Made by a program: the position numbers and the translations under genes. A stretch of DNA of 64,000 bases, from contig NZ_QKZO01000005.1 in NCBI RefSeq assembly GCF_003254295.1, forward strand, positions 1-64,000. Reading direction: 5' to 3'. Of this stretch, positions 54,837 to 63,924 are shown one piece after another. Source of the stretch: Rhodobacter capsulatus. GTDB lineage: Bacteria > Pseudomonadota > Alphaproteobacteria > Rhodobacterales > Rhodobacteraceae. The notes under the pieces were generated by a model. The model was given only the letters and a program-made list of their open reading frames with translations. It was not told the origin of the DNA and did no database searches. Every line of letters begins with the position of its first letter. Position 1 is the first letter of the stretch.

Positions 54837-54864
54837 TTGACAAAATGACTAGGATAATGATGAT
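54837..54864 (+). promoter_or_regulatory. Candidate promoter of the heme receptor operon
   Basis: TTGACA (54837-54842), 16 bp, GATGAT (54859-54864). The spacer contains TGACTAGGATAATGA, which resembles the TGACT-GGATA-AGTCA palindrome upstream of feo in this window and could be an iron-responsive site. The gap 54794-54932 has no gene. Confidence 0.5.
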
Positions 54865-54932
54865 CCCGGCAGATGAAGGACTGCCAGCGCATCGCCAGCA
54901 AAGCCCAGAGCCGCTTTTGACTGGAGACACCC

Positions 54933-56936
54933 ATGCGCCGCCTTTCCCGGCACTTCGCCGCCTTTCTGCTTTGCTCGACCGCCCTGTCGCTGCCGCTTGC
55001 GGCCGAGGAGACCGACGGCTCCCTCTGGCTGGGTCAGATCGTGATCGGCTACGCCGAGGACGGCACGCCGATCCTTGCAGGCGAAAACGCCACCCATCTG
55101 ACCGGCGACGATCTGCGCGGGGCCACCAGCACCAGCGATGTCGACGGGCTGTTGCGGGTGCAGACCTCGGTCTTCACGCAAAAGGATCCGGGCAACCCGG
55201 GTGTTTCGGTGAACATCCGCGGTTTCGAAGGCTCGGGCCGGGTGGCGATGTCGGTCGATGGCGTGCCGCAGACCTATCGCCTGACCGGCCATGCGGCGCA
55301 GGGCTATGTTTTCGTGGATGAAAACCTGCTTTCCGGGATCGACATCACGCGCGGCCCGGTGACCGGGCTCGGCGGGTCGGGCATCGCCGGATCGGTGAAT
55401 TTCCGCACGCTTGAGCTGGGCGACGTGCTGAAGGACGGGCAAACGCAGGGCGGGCTTGTCCGGCTGGACCATGCCTCGAACGGCGACACCAGCTCGGGAA
55501 TGGCGGCGGCGGCGATGAAGGCGGGGCGGTTCGATGCGCTGGCCGCGATCAGCCGCCACAGTGGCGACAGCTACGCGGACGGCGACGGCGTCGAGGTGCC
55601 CGATACCGACACCGACATTTCCTCGGCGCTGGTCAAGCTCGGCTATGATCTGACCGAGACGCAGCGGCTGACCTTTTCGCTGATGCGCTACGAGACCGAC
55701 TTTTTCGCCACGAGCTATTTCCAGCATCTGACGAATGATGTGGCGAAGATCGGCTATCACTACGACCCCGGGTCGAGCCTGATCGACCTGCGGGTGAATG
55801 CCTATCTCGCCACGACCGAGACCGACTGGCTGCGCGGCAGCTCTCCCTTCGCCTCGGCGGTCGGGCGCAACATGTCGACCGAGACGCGCGGGCTGGACGT
55901 GACGAACACGTCAGAGCTGCGCTTCGGCGGCTGGCAGCTGACCAGCGTGAACGGGATCGAGGCCTCGCAGGACAATCTGGGCGGAAGCAAGGGCGGGGTG
56001 AACCCGACCACGGGCAAGGCGCGCAGGCTCTCGGCCTTTTCGGAAAACGTCTTCGTTCAGGGCAAATGGGAAATCACCGCGGGGCTGCGGGCGAATTCCT
56101 ATCGGCTGGACGGAGAGGCCTCGAAAGGCACGATCGACATCAAGAATAGCTCGCTCGATCCGAAGCTGACGCTGGCGTATCAGGCGACCGACTGGGTTCA
56201 GCCCTATGTGACGCTGTCGCGGGCGATGCGCTCGCCGACGCTGCAGGAAACCATGCTGGGCGGCAGCCATCCGGGCGGGGGTGTCGGGATGATCGCCAAC
56301 CCGCGGCTGGAGGCCGAGACGGAAGAGGGCGTCGAGCTGGGCTTCACCCTTGATCGCGCAGGGCTTTTCGCTGCGGGCGACCGGCTGACCGGGCGGGTGA
56401 ATTACTACAACATGGAGGTGGAGAATTACATCGTCAGCTCGATGGCCTTTACCAATGCCTTCGGTCAGACCGGCGCGGCCTTTGTCAACGTGCCGGGCCG
56501 GACGAAGACCGAAGGGGTCGAGATCGAGCTGGATTACGATCACCGCGCCTTCGATCTGGGCCTGAGCTACACGCATAATTCCAGCCATCTGCCCAGCCAG
56601 ACCCCGGGCCTTGGCGCCGGGCAATATCTGCCCGATGACACGGTTTCCGTCCGCCTGTCGCGCGATTTCATGGCGGATCGGCTGACGGTCGGGGCGCAAT
56701 ACACCCATGTCTCGGGCGGGCTTTTCACCGATGCCTATACCTCGACGCCCTACCAGAAAGACGACAGCTACGAGCTGGTCGATCTGTTCGCCAGCTATGA
56801 CGTGACCGAGGATGCGGTGATCTATGCCAAGGTCACGAACCTTTTCGACGAGGTCTATGCGCCCTGGCTTTCGGCCAGCGCCACCGAGAACGGGCGGGGC
56901 CGCACCCTGCATGTCGGCACCTCGATCCGTTTCTGA
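54933..56936 (+). CDS. hmuR: TonB-dependent heme/hemoglobin receptor
   Basis: Outer-membrane receptor of 667 residues. A signal peptide (FLLCSTALSLPLAAEE) is followed by a plug with VNIRGFEGSGRVAMSVDG and a barrel ending in IRF. The heme-receptor boxes are recognisable: SRAMRSPTLQETM in place of the FRAP box and NPRLEAETEEGVELGF in place of NPNL. GGAG precedes the ATG by seven bases. The gene heads the hmuSTUV set, 34 bp before hmuS. Confidence 0.87.
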   Translation: MRRLSRHFAAFLLCSTALSLPLAAEETDGSLWLGQIVIGYAEDGTPILAGENATHLTGDDLRGATSTSDVDGLLRVQTSVFTQKDPGNPGVSVNIRGFEGSGRVAMSVDGVPQTYRLTGHAAQGYVFVDENLLSGIDITRGPVTGLGGSGIAGSVNFRTLELGDVLKDGQTQGGLVRLDHASNGDTSSGMAAAAMKAGRFDALAAISRHSGDSYADGDGVEVPDTDTDISSALVKLGYDLTETQRLTFSLMRYETDFFATSYFQHLTNDVAKIGYHYDPGSSLIDLRVNAYLATTETDWLRGSSPFASAVGRNMSTETRGLDVTNTSELRFGGWQLTSVNGIEASQDNLGGSKGGVNPTTGKARRLSAFSENVFVQGKWEITAGLRANSYRLDGEASKGTIDIKNSSLDPKLTLAYQATDWVQPYVTLSRAMRSPTLQETMLGGSHPGGGVGMIANPRLEAETEEGVELGFTLDRAGLFAAGDRLTGRVNYYNMEVENYIVSSMAFTNAFGQTGAAFVNVPGRTKTEGVEIELDYDHRAFDLGLSYTHNSSHLPSQTPGLGAGQYLPDDTVSVRLSRDFMADRLTVGAQYTHVSGGLFTDAYTSTPYQKDDSYELVDLFASYDVTEDAVIYAKVTNLFDEVYAPWLSASATENGRGRTLHVGTSIRF

Positions 56937-56970
56937 GATCCGTTTCTGATCCATGTTGAAAGGAGAGCCC

Positions 56971-58020
56971 ATGACGCGCCTCAGCCCCGAAGACATCCGC
57001 AAGGCCCGGGCGCTGGACCGCCGCCTGCATGCCCGCGATCTGGCCGCCCAGCTGGGCCTGGCCGAGGCGGAAATCTGCGCGGCCCAGATCGGCTTTGGCG
57101 CCACAAGGATCGCCGCCAGCCCCGATCTGCTGATGCCGCGGCTGACCGCTTTCGGGCCGCTCATGGCGCTGACCCGCAACGATGCCTGCGTGATCGAAAA
57201 GGTCGGCGTCTATGACGATTACCGCCCGGGACCGCATGCGGCGCTGGTGGTGAACGAGGAAATCGACCTGCGGCTTTTCCCGGCGCAGTGGGTGCATGCC
57301 TTCGCGCTGGAGGAAGAGACCGAAAAGGGGGTGAAACGCTCGTTGCAGATCTTTGATGCGGCGGGGGATGCGGTGCACAAGGTGCATCTGCGCCCGGGCA
57401 GCGATGTCGGGCAGTGGCAGCCGCTGCTCGACGATCTGCGGCTTGCCGATCAGGGCGCGGTGCTGGCGCTGGCGCCGCGGCAGCCGCCCGAGGTGGCGAA
57501 GGCCAATCCGGCGAAGCTTGACGAGCTGCGCAGCGGCTGGGCGGCGCTCGAAGACACGCATCAGTTCCTGCGGCTGTGCGCGAAGCTGAAGATGAACCGG
57601 CTGGGCGCCTATCGGCTTGCCGGGGCGCCTTTCGTGCGCCGCCTTGCCCCGGGCTCGGTCGAGCGGCTGCTCTATCGTGCCGCCGAAATCGAGGTGCCGA
57701 TCATGATCTTCGTCGGCAACCGCGGCTGCATCGAGATCCACACCGGCCCGGTCGGGCGGGTGGGCGATGCCGGGCCCTGGATCACGCTGTTCGATCACGG
57801 CTTCGATCTGCATCTGCGCATGGACGAGATCGCGGAAATCTATGCCGTGGTGAAGAACACCGCCCGCGGCCCGGCGCATTCGGTCGAGTTCTTCGATGCG
57901 CGCGGGCTGCTGATCGCGCAGATCTTCGGCGTGCTGCGGGCGGGCGCGCAGGCGGTGGCCGAGTGGAACACGCTGGTGGCCGAGATGCCCGACGCCCCGC
58001 TGCGGGAGGCGGCGGAATGA
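56971..58020 (+). CDS. hmuS: Hemin-degrading factor HmuS
   Basis: Cytoplasmic heme-handling or heme-degrading protein of 349 residues, the HemS/ChuS family. The two structural repeats are seen in GPLMALTRNDACVIEKVG (about 62-79) and EVPIMIFVGNRGCIEIHTGP (second half). GGAGA and an eight-base spacing mark the ATG at 56971; an in-frame ATG at 56953 lacks such a site. It overlaps hmuT by four bases. Confidence 0.93.
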   Translation: MTRLSPEDIRKARALDRRLHARDLAAQLGLAEAEICAAQIGFGATRIAASPDLLMPRLTAFGPLMALTRNDACVIEKVGVYDDYRPGPHAALVVNEEIDLRLFPAQWVHAFALEEETEKGVKRSLQIFDAAGDAVHKVHLRPGSDVGQWQPLLDDLRLADQGAVLALAPRQPPEVAKANPAKLDELRSGWAALEDTHQFLRLCAKLKMNRLGAYRLAGAPFVRRLAPGSVERLLYRAAEIEVPIMIFVGNRGCIEIHTGPVGRVGDAGPWITLFDHGFDLHLRMDEIAEIYAVVKNTARGPAHSVEFFDARGLLIAQIFGVLRAGAQAVAEWNTLVAEMPDAPLREAAE

Positions 58021-58862
58021 GGGCGCTTGTCTGTGCCGCGGTCCTTGCGCTGGTGCCGGGCTGGCTGGCCGCGCAAGACCGCGTGCTCTCGATCGGCGGC
58101 GGCGTGACGGAAGTGGTGGCGGCTCTGGGCGAGGCGGGGCGACTGGTCGGGCGCGACACCACCTCGACCTATCCCGCGACGGTCACCGCCCTGCCCGATG
58201 TCGGCTACATGCGGGCGCTTTCGCCCGAGGGCGTGCTTTCGGTCGCGCCCGATCTGATCCTTTTGACCGAAGGCGCGGGCCCGCCCGAGACGCTGGAAAC
58301 CCTGCGCGAAACCGGGGTGAAGCTTGTCCCCGTGCCCGAGGGTCATACGCCCGAAGCGGTTCTGGACAAGGTCCGCACCGTGGCCGCGGCTTTGGGCGTG
58401 GCCGACAAGGGCGAAGCGCTGGCCGCCCGTCTGGAGGCCGAGATGACGGCGGCTCTGGCGCAGGTGGCACAGGACAGCGGGCCGAAGCCGCGGGTGCTCT
58501 TTATCCTCTCGAACGCGGGCGGGCGGCTGACCGGGGCGGGCACGGGCACCTCGGCCGCGGCGATGATCGCGCTGGCGGGCGGGCAGAATGTGCTGACCGG
58601 CTTTGACGGCTACAAGGCCCTGGGCGACGAGGCGATTGCAACGGCGGCGCCCGAGGTAATCCTGATGATGGCGCGCACGGGCGAGGACGCGGGCGGGCAT
58701 GGCGCGGCCGATCTGACCAGCCATCCGGCGCTGGCCGCGACGCCCGCCGCAAAGGCGGGCCGGGTGGTGCGGATGGACGGGATGTTGCTTCTGGGCTTCG
58801 GCCCCCGCACGCCCGAGGCGATCAGCGCGCTGCATGCCGCGCTTGCTCCGAAGGCGCCGTGA
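58017..58862 (+). CDS. hmuT: Hemin ABC transporter, periplasmic binding protein
   Basis: Heme-binding protein of 281 residues with a signal peptide (MRALVCAAVLALVPGWLAA). GGGVTEVVAALGEAGRLVGRDTTSTYP and the DVGYMRALSPEGVLS stretch containing the heme-ligand Tyr are characteristic of HmuT/PhuT. It ends KVLDK... type helical linker and SGPKPRVLFILSNAGGR. Coupled to hmuS (ATGA) and followed one base later by hmuU. Confidence 0.92.
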   Translation: MRALVCAAVLALVPGWLAAQDRVLSIGGGVTEVVAALGEAGRLVGRDTTSTYPATVTALPDVGYMRALSPEGVLSVAPDLILLTEGAGPPETLETLRETGVKLVPVPEGHTPEAVLDKVRTVAAALGVADKGEALAARLEAEMTAALAQVAQDSGPKPRVLFILSNAGGRLTGAGTGTSAAAMIALAGGQNVLTGFDGYKALGDEAIATAAPEVILMMARTGEDAGGHGAADLTSHPALAATPAAKAGRVVRMDGMLLLGFGPRTPEAISALHAALAPKAP

Positions 58863-58863
58863 C

Positions 58864-59928
58864 ATGGCCGAAACGACGCTTGCCGCGCCGCGGCCGCGCC
58901 GGGCCGGGCTGCCGCAACGGCTGCCGGTGCCGCTGGTGACGGCGGCGCTGCTTTTTGCGCTTGCGCTGGCGGCGGCGGCAAGCCTGAGCCTCGGCGCCTC
59001 GGGGCTTTTGCCCTGGGAACCGCTGAGCCGCGATCTGTCGCCGGTCGAGCGGGCGATCCTGCTCGACATCCGGCTGCCGCGGCTGTTCATGGGGGCGTTG
59101 GTGGGCGCGGGCCTTGCCGTGTCCGGTGCGCTGATGCAGGGGCTGTTCCGCAATCCTCTGGCCGATCCGGGGCTGGTCGGTGTCGGCGCGGGCGCGGGGC
59201 TCGGTGCGGTGGCGGCCATCGTTCTGGGCGGGTTCCTGCCCGCGGCATTCCGGGCCGCAACCGGGCCCTATGTCGTGCCTTTGGCCGCTTTCGCGGGCGG
59301 CTGGGCGGCGGTGCTGATCCTTGCCCGCATCGCCAGCCTGCGCGGGCAAACCTCGATCGCGACGCTGTTGCTGGCGGGGATCGTGCTGGGCGCGCTCGCA
59401 GGCGCGGTGACCGGCATCCTGATCTATCTCGCCGATGACAACCAGCTGCGCGACCTGACCTTCTGGGGGCTCGGATCATTGGCCGGGGCGAACTGGCTGA
59501 AGCTGAGCGCCGCCGCGCCGATCCTGCTGGCGGGACTGGCCCTTGCCCCCTTCCTTGCCCGCGGTCTGGATGCGATGGCGCTCGGCGAGGCAGTGGCGCA
59601 TCACATGGGCGTGCCGGTCGAGCGGGTGAAACGCGGCGCGATCCTGTCGGTCGCGGCGATGACCGGGGCGGCGGTGGCGGTTTCGGGGGGCATCGGCTTT
59701 CTGGGCATCGTCGTGCCGCATATCCTGCGGCTTGCCATCGGGCCGTCGCACCGGCTGCTGCTGCCGCTCTCGGCGCTCTTTGGCGCGGCACTCCTGATCG
59801 CCGCCGATACCGTCGCGCGGCTGGTCGTGGCCCCTTCCGAATTGCCGATCGGCATCATCATGGCGCTGATCGGCGCCCCGGTGTTCCTCTGGATCCTGCT
59901 CGCCCGTCGCGCCGTCGTGGAGATTTGA
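58864..59928 (+). CDS. hmuU: Hemin ABC transporter permease
   Basis: FecCD-type permease of 354 residues. LPRLFMGALVGAGLAVSGALMQGLFRNPLADPGLVG and GGIGFLGIVVPHILRLAIGPSHR are the family marks, the first of them diagnostic for vitamin B12/heme permeases. ATG at 58864 is one base after the hmuT stop. An ATG 30 bases earlier would add a basic tail. Confidence 0.92.
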   Translation: MAETTLAAPRPRRAGLPQRLPVPLVTAALLFALALAAAASLSLGASGLLPWEPLSRDLSPVERAILLDIRLPRLFMGALVGAGLAVSGALMQGLFRNPLADPGLVGVGAGAGLGAVAAIVLGGFLPAAFRAATGPYVVPLAAFAGGWAAVLILARIASLRGQTSIATLLLAGIVLGALAGAVTGILIYLADDNQLRDLTFWGLGSLAGANWLKLSAAAPILLAGLALAPFLARGLDAMALGEAVAHHMGVPVERVKRGAILSVAAMTGAAVAVSGGIGFLGIVVPHILRLAIGPSHRLLLPLSALFGAALLIAADTVARLVVAPSELPIGIIMALIGAPVFLWILLARRAVVEI

Positions 59929-59931
59929 CCG

Positions 59932-60711
59932 ATGCTGAGTGCCACAGACATCACCGCGAAACTGGGCGGCCGCGAGGTTCTGCACCGGCTCGATGTCGCG
60001 GCCCGGCCGGGCCAGATCACCGCCATCGTCGGGCCGAACGGATCGGGCAAGACGACGCTTCTGCGTCGCCTGACCGGGGATCTGCCGGGCGGCGGCGTGG
60101 TTCTGCTGGAGGGCGAAGCGGTAGCGAAACTGTCGCCCCGCGATCTGGCCCTGCGCCGGGGGGTGCTGCCGCAGGCGAGCACGCTTGGCTTTCCCTTCAC
60201 CCTGCGCGAGGTGGTGGCGATGGGACATCAGGCCGGGGCCAGTGCCGCGCGCGCGGGCGTGGTCGAGGCCGCGCTGGCCGAGGTCGGGTTGGCGGCAAAG
60301 ATCGACGGATTCTTTCAGGACATGTCAGGGGGCGAGCAGGCGCGCGGCCATCTGGCAAGGGTGCGCGCGCAGGTCTGGGAGCCGGTCGCAGACGGCCGCC
60401 CGGCCTGGCTTTTCGTTGATGAGCCGGTGGCCGCGCTTGATATCGGCCATCAGCTGCAGGTGATGGCGGTCTTGCGCCACTTTGCCGATGCGGGCGGCGG
60501 CGTCGTGGCGGTGATGCATGACCTGAACCTGACCGCGATGCATGCCGATGCGATGGTGCTGATGGAGGCGGGCCGGATCGCGGCCTCGGGCCCGCCCGAG
60601 GAGGTGATGACGGCGCCGCTGCTGTCACGGGCCTATCGCTGTCAGCTGTGCCTCAACACCGCGCCGCGCAAGGGGGTGTGGCTTCTGCCTCAGGCGGCGT
60701 CGCTCGTCTGA
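59932..60711 (+). CDS. hmuV: Hemin ABC transporter ATP-binding protein
   Basis: ATPase of 259 residues. Walker A GPNGSGKTTLLRRL is near 34-47, signature DMSGGEQARGHLARVRAQ near 137-154, Walker B WLFVDEPVAALDIGHQ near 164-179. The extra insert between signature and Walker B (VWEPVADGRPA) is a feature of the HmuV group. Its last 22 bases overlap the convergent feoC gene. Confidence 0.93.
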   Translation: MLSATDITAKLGGREVLHRLDVAARPGQITAIVGPNGSGKTTLLRRLTGDLPGGGVVLLEGEAVAKLSPRDLALRRGVLPQASTLGFPFTLREVVAMGHQAGASAARAGVVEAALAEVGLAAKIDGFFQDMSGGEQARGHLARVRAQVWEPVADGRPAWLFVDEPVAALDIGHQLQVMAVLRHFADAGGGVVAVMHDLNLTAMHADAMVLMEAGRIAASGPPEEVMTAPLLSRAYRCQLCLNTAPRKGVWLLPQAASLV

Positions 60712-60926
60712 GGCAAGCAGTAATATTCCGCCGCGGCGCAGCCCTGCTTCGACTTGCAGCCGCAGCAGGCGGCTTCCTCGACCGCAAGGACAAGCCGTCC
60801 CTTGCGGACCAGCCGCCCGGCCATGTCGCGCATCGCCTCGGGCGAGGATCCGAAATGCAGGCTCAGATCGCGCAGGCTCGCCCGGCCGACCCGGGCGACG
60901 TAGTCCTGAATGTCTTGCAGCGCCAT
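60690..60926 (-). CDS. feoC: FeoC-like iron-sulfur/winged-helix protein
   Basis: A 78-residue protein. The N-terminal 45 residues form a winged helix (IQDYVARVGRASLRDLSLHF). A C-terminal cluster CCGCKSKQGCAAAEYYC provides five cysteines that could hold an iron-sulfur cluster or oxygen-sensitive switch. FeoC helps FeoB function or stability. It follows feoB by nine bases and overlaps the convergent hmuV end. Confidence 0.87.
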   Translation of the reverse strand: MALQDIQDYVARVGRASLRDLSLHFGSSPEAMRDMAGRLVRKGRLVLAVEEAACCGCKSKQGCAAAEYYCLPQTSDAA

Positions 60927-60935
60927 CCGTGCCTC

Positions 60936-63272
60936 CTACTGGGCCGCCACGGCGCGGGCGCGCTCGGCCCGGTTCGCCCAGATCCGCAACCCGCCGAACA
61001 TCGCCGCCGAGACCAGCGCCAGACCGACCAGCCAGCTTGCCGAGGCCCCGGGGTGCAGGCTGAATCGCGCCGCCTGATAGACGCCGGTGCCAAGGATCCA
61101 GCCCACCGCCGTCGCCCAGCCCGCCACGAAGACGGTCCAGCCGATGCCGGCCTCGCGCACCATCGCCGCCAGCGCCGCGGTGCAGGGGAAGTAGAGCAGG
61201 ATGAAGAGCAGATAGGCATAGGCCCCGGCGGCGCCGTCGAAGCGGGAGAGCATCGCCTGACCGGTGGGGGTGGCATTCGCCCCCGCCTGCGCCTCGATCT
61301 CGCCAAGGCCGAGCGGGTCGGTCCAGTTCGCCAGCGCATCGCCAAGGTTCGCGGGCACGGTCGCCACGGCCTCGCCCAGCGCGGCAGAGAGGCGGAAGGG
61401 CGCCTCTGCCTCGGCGGGGGCTTCTTCCTCGATCCCGGCCGCAGCGGCGGCGGCATCGGCCTTGCCCGCCTCGGCGTAAAGCGCATCGAGCGTGCCGACG
61501 ACAGCCTCTTTCGCCAGAATGCCGGTGAAGACGCCGACGGCGGCGGGCCAGTTTTCCTCGGTCATGCCCATCGGCGCGAAGATCGGCGTGATCGAGCGGC
61601 CGATTTCGCTGAGCACCGAATTGCGGCTGTCGGCATTGCCGAAGCTGCCATCGGTGCCCATCGAGTTCAGAACGTTCAGAACCATCACCATCGGCACGAT
61701 GATTTTCGTCGCCTGGGTCACGAAATTGCGGGTCTTTTCCCAGGTGCGGATCACCACGCCCTTCAGCGTCGGCACGTGATAGGGCGGCAGTTCCATCACG
61801 AAAGGCGTGACGGGGCCCGAGAGCAGCGTCGATTTCATCACCAGGCCCGACAGGATCGCCACCCCGATCCCCGCCATGTAAAGGCTGAACACGATCAGCC
61901 CGCCATGGCCCGGGAAGAAGACGGCAGCGAAGAGCGCATAGACCGGCAGACGCGCGCCGCAGGACATGAAGGGCGCCATCAGGATCGTCATCAGCCGGTC
62001 GCGGTGACGCTCGATCGTGCGGGTGGCCATGACCGCGGGCACGTTGCAGCCAAAGCCGACGATCAGCGGCACGAAGGCCTTGCCGGGCAGGCCGATCGCC
62101 CGCATCGCGCGGTCCATCACAAAGGCCGCCCGGGCCATGTAGCCTGAATCCTCTAGCACCGAGAGGAAGAGGAACAGGAAGACGACGATCGGAATGAAGG
62201 TCGCCACCGTCTGCACGCCGCCGCCAAGGCCGGTGGCGACGATCTCGCGCAGCCAGTCGGGGGTGCCGATGGCGCTCATCGCATTGCCCAGCCAGTCGAC
62301 AAAGATCGCCCCCGCCGCGATGTCGAAGAAATCGATGAAGGCGCCGCCGATGTCGATGGTGAAGAGGAACATCAGATACATCAGCGCAAGGAAGATCGGC
62401 ACCCCGAAGATGCGGTTCAGCACCACCCGGTCGATCCGGTCGGAGGTGGTTTCCGACACCCGGCGCTGATCGCGGATCGTGGCCGCCATCACCGTGCCGA
62501 TGAAGCCGTAACGGGCATCGGCGAGAGCGATGTCGATGTCCTCGCCCAGTTTTTCCGTCAGATCCTTGCGGGCCTGCGTCAGCGCCGTGACCAGCGCCGG
62601 ATCGGGCGTGTCGCCCAAAAGGCTGTCGCTTTCCAGCAGCGAGAGCGCGGCCCAGTCAGGCTCCACCCCGCGCGCGGTGGCCAGCGGCTCGATCCGCGGA
62701 CGCAGCGCGGCGACCGCCGCCTGCACCGGCGCGGCGTGGAAACTGGCCCGGCGCGGCAGGACGATTTCATGGCCCATCGCCGCCAGACCGGCCTTGAGCG
62801 CGGCAACGCCCCGGCCCTCGGCCGCGACGACGCCGTAAACCGGGCAGCCGAGGCTGGCGGACAGCGCCGCAAGATCAAGCTTGAGCCCGCGCGCCTCGGC
62901 GATGTCGAGCATGTTGACCGCCAGCACCACCGGAACCTTCATTTCCAGCAGTTGCGCGGTCAGGTAAAGGTTGCGTTCCAGGTTCGAGGCATCGACGATA
63001 TTGAGCACCACATCGGCTTCCCGCGCGGCGACGAAATCGCGGGCGATCTGTTCGTCCAGCGACAGATCCCCTTCGGAGGCATCAAGCGAATAGGTGCCCG
63101 GCAGGTCGATCAGCTCGACCTCGGTCGTGGCTTCGCGGAACCTGCCCGACTTGCGTTCCACGGTGACGCCGGGCCAGTTGCCGACCTGTTGCCGGGCGCC
63201 GGTCAGCGCGTTGAACAAGGTGGTCTTGCCGCAGTTCGGGTTGCCGACGGTGCCGACGATCAGTTTCTTCAT
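60936..63272 (-). CDS. feoB: Ferrous iron transporter FeoB
   Basis: Inner-membrane Fe(II) transporter of 778 residues. The N-terminal GTPase has G1 GNPNCGKTTLFNAL (residues 11-24), the switch GVTVERKSG and G3 DLPGTYSL. The GDI helical domain follows, then two Gate domains (VVFLFLFLSVLEDSGYMAR and PFMSCGARLPVYALFA) with the conserved cysteine. A charged Ala/Glu-rich loop (KADAAAAAAGIEEEAPAEAE) precedes the last membrane bundle. The start overlaps feoA2 by four bases. Confidence 0.96.
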   Translation of the reverse strand: MKKLIVGTVGNPNCGKTTLFNALTGARQQVGNWPGVTVERKSGRFREATTEVELIDLPGTYSLDASEGDLSLDEQIARDFVAAREADVVLNIVDASNLERNLYLTAQLLEMKVPVVLAVNMLDIAEARGLKLDLAALSASLGCPVYGVVAAEGRGVAALKAGLAAMGHEIVLPRRASFHAAPVQAAVAALRPRIEPLATARGVEPDWAALSLLESDSLLGDTPDPALVTALTQARKDLTEKLGEDIDIALADARYGFIGTVMAATIRDQRRVSETTSDRIDRVVLNRIFGVPIFLALMYLMFLFTIDIGGAFIDFFDIAAGAIFVDWLGNAMSAIGTPDWLREIVATGLGGGVQTVATFIPIVVFLFLFLSVLEDSGYMARAAFVMDRAMRAIGLPGKAFVPLIVGFGCNVPAVMATRTIERHRDRLMTILMAPFMSCGARLPVYALFAAVFFPGHGGLIVFSLYMAGIGVAILSGLVMKSTLLSGPVTPFVMELPPYHVPTLKGVVIRTWEKTRNFVTQATKIIVPMVMVLNVLNSMGTDGSFGNADSRNSVLSEIGRSITPIFAPMGMTEENWPAAVGVFTGILAKEAVVGTLDALYAEAGKADAAAAAAGIEEEAPAEAEAPFRLSAALGEAVATVPANLGDALANWTDPLGLGEIEAQAGANATPTGQAMLSRFDGAAGAYAYLLFILLYFPCTAALAAMVREAGIGWTVFVAGWATAVGWILGTGVYQAARFSLHPGASASWLVGLALVSAAMFGGLRIWANRAERARAVAAQ

Positions 63273-63517
63273 TGTGCGTCCTCCGACAGCATTTCGACCT
63301 GCAACGCATCGGCCTCGGCCTTGCGCAGGGTCAGACGGAAGCCGCGGAGCGCGATTTCCACGGGATCGCCCATCGGCGCCACCCGCTGCACGGTGAATTC
63401 GGCCCCGGGCGTCAGGCCCATCGACAGAAGTTTCGCGCGGTAGCCCCCCGCGCCGCCCGCCAGACGCAGCACCCGGCCCCGGGTGCCGACCTTCATGTCC
63501 TTGAGGTGCAGGGTCAT
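63269..63517 (-). CDS. feoA2: FeoA-like SH3 domain protein (second copy)
   Basis: An 82-residue SH3-like protein. LKDMKVGTRGRVLRL, LLSMGLTPGAEFTVQRVAPMGDPVEIALRG and LTLRKAEADALQVEML mark FeoA. FeoA binds FeoB and helps GTPase activity. Stop overlaps feoB (ATGA) and the start overlaps feoA1. Confidence 0.92.
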   Translation of the reverse strand: MTLHLKDMKVGTRGRVLRLAGGAGGYRAKLLSMGLTPGAEFTVQRVAPMGDPVEIALRGFRLTLRKAEADALQVEMLSEDAQ

Positions 63518-63783
63518 TTCAGATCCCCCGTGCGGGACTCGATGACCAGGATCTTTTGCGCCACGCCGCGGCCGATGCCGAAGCGGCTGTCGCCGACGGC
63601 CAGCACCACATGACAGCCCTCGCGCTGCATCAGCCGGATCACCCGACCCGGGCCGATGCCCATCGCCAGCATCCGCGCCGAAAAATCGGCGCAGCCGGAC
63701 AGGCTCTGCACGGTCAGCGCCACCCCAAGGGGCGCCATCGCCAAAGGCAACGCCTTCAGATCGGGGTGAAAAGCCATGGTCAT
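63514..63783 (-). CDS. feoA1: FeoA-like SH3 domain protein (first copy)
   Basis: An 89-residue FeoA homologue diverged from the next gene. ARMLAMGIGPGRVIRLMQREGCHVVLAVGDSRFGIGRGVAQKILV is the diagnostic part, with a longer N-terminal leader (MTMAFHPDLKALPLAMAPLG). The ATG at 63783 has GAGG seven bases upstream; a second ATG is at 63777. It heads feoA1-feoA2-feoB-feoC, all coupled or nearly so. Confidence 0.9.
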   Translation of the reverse strand: MTMAFHPDLKALPLAMAPLGVALTVQSLSGCADFSARMLAMGIGPGRVIRLMQREGCHVVLAVGDSRFGIGRGVAQKILVIESRTGDLK

Positions 63784-63802
63784 CCGACTGCCTCGCTTAA
63801 TC

Positions 63803-63848
63803 TGACTGGATAAGTCAAGAACTGCGCCATTCCTGACTGAAATAGTAT
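63803..63848 (-). promoter_or_regulatory. Iron-responsive operator candidate upstream of feo
   Basis: TGACT-GGATA-AGTCA (63803-63817) is a perfect 5-bp inverted repeat with 5-bp spacer, 20 bp before the feoA1 start. A second, imperfect copy TGACT-GAAAT-AGTAT lies at 63834-63848. Paired TGACT/AGTCA half-sites suggest a dimeric iron regulator; Rhodobacteraceae are known to have an iron-Rhodo-box, which I suspect but cannot confirm here. Confidence 0.45.
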
Positions 63849-63924
63849 GGGTCAAAAGCGCGCAGCCGTCAAAGCCCGGCTGCCGAGGGGCTGCGAGAAG
63901 CGTGCCAAGCGGCAAGGGGGCAGA

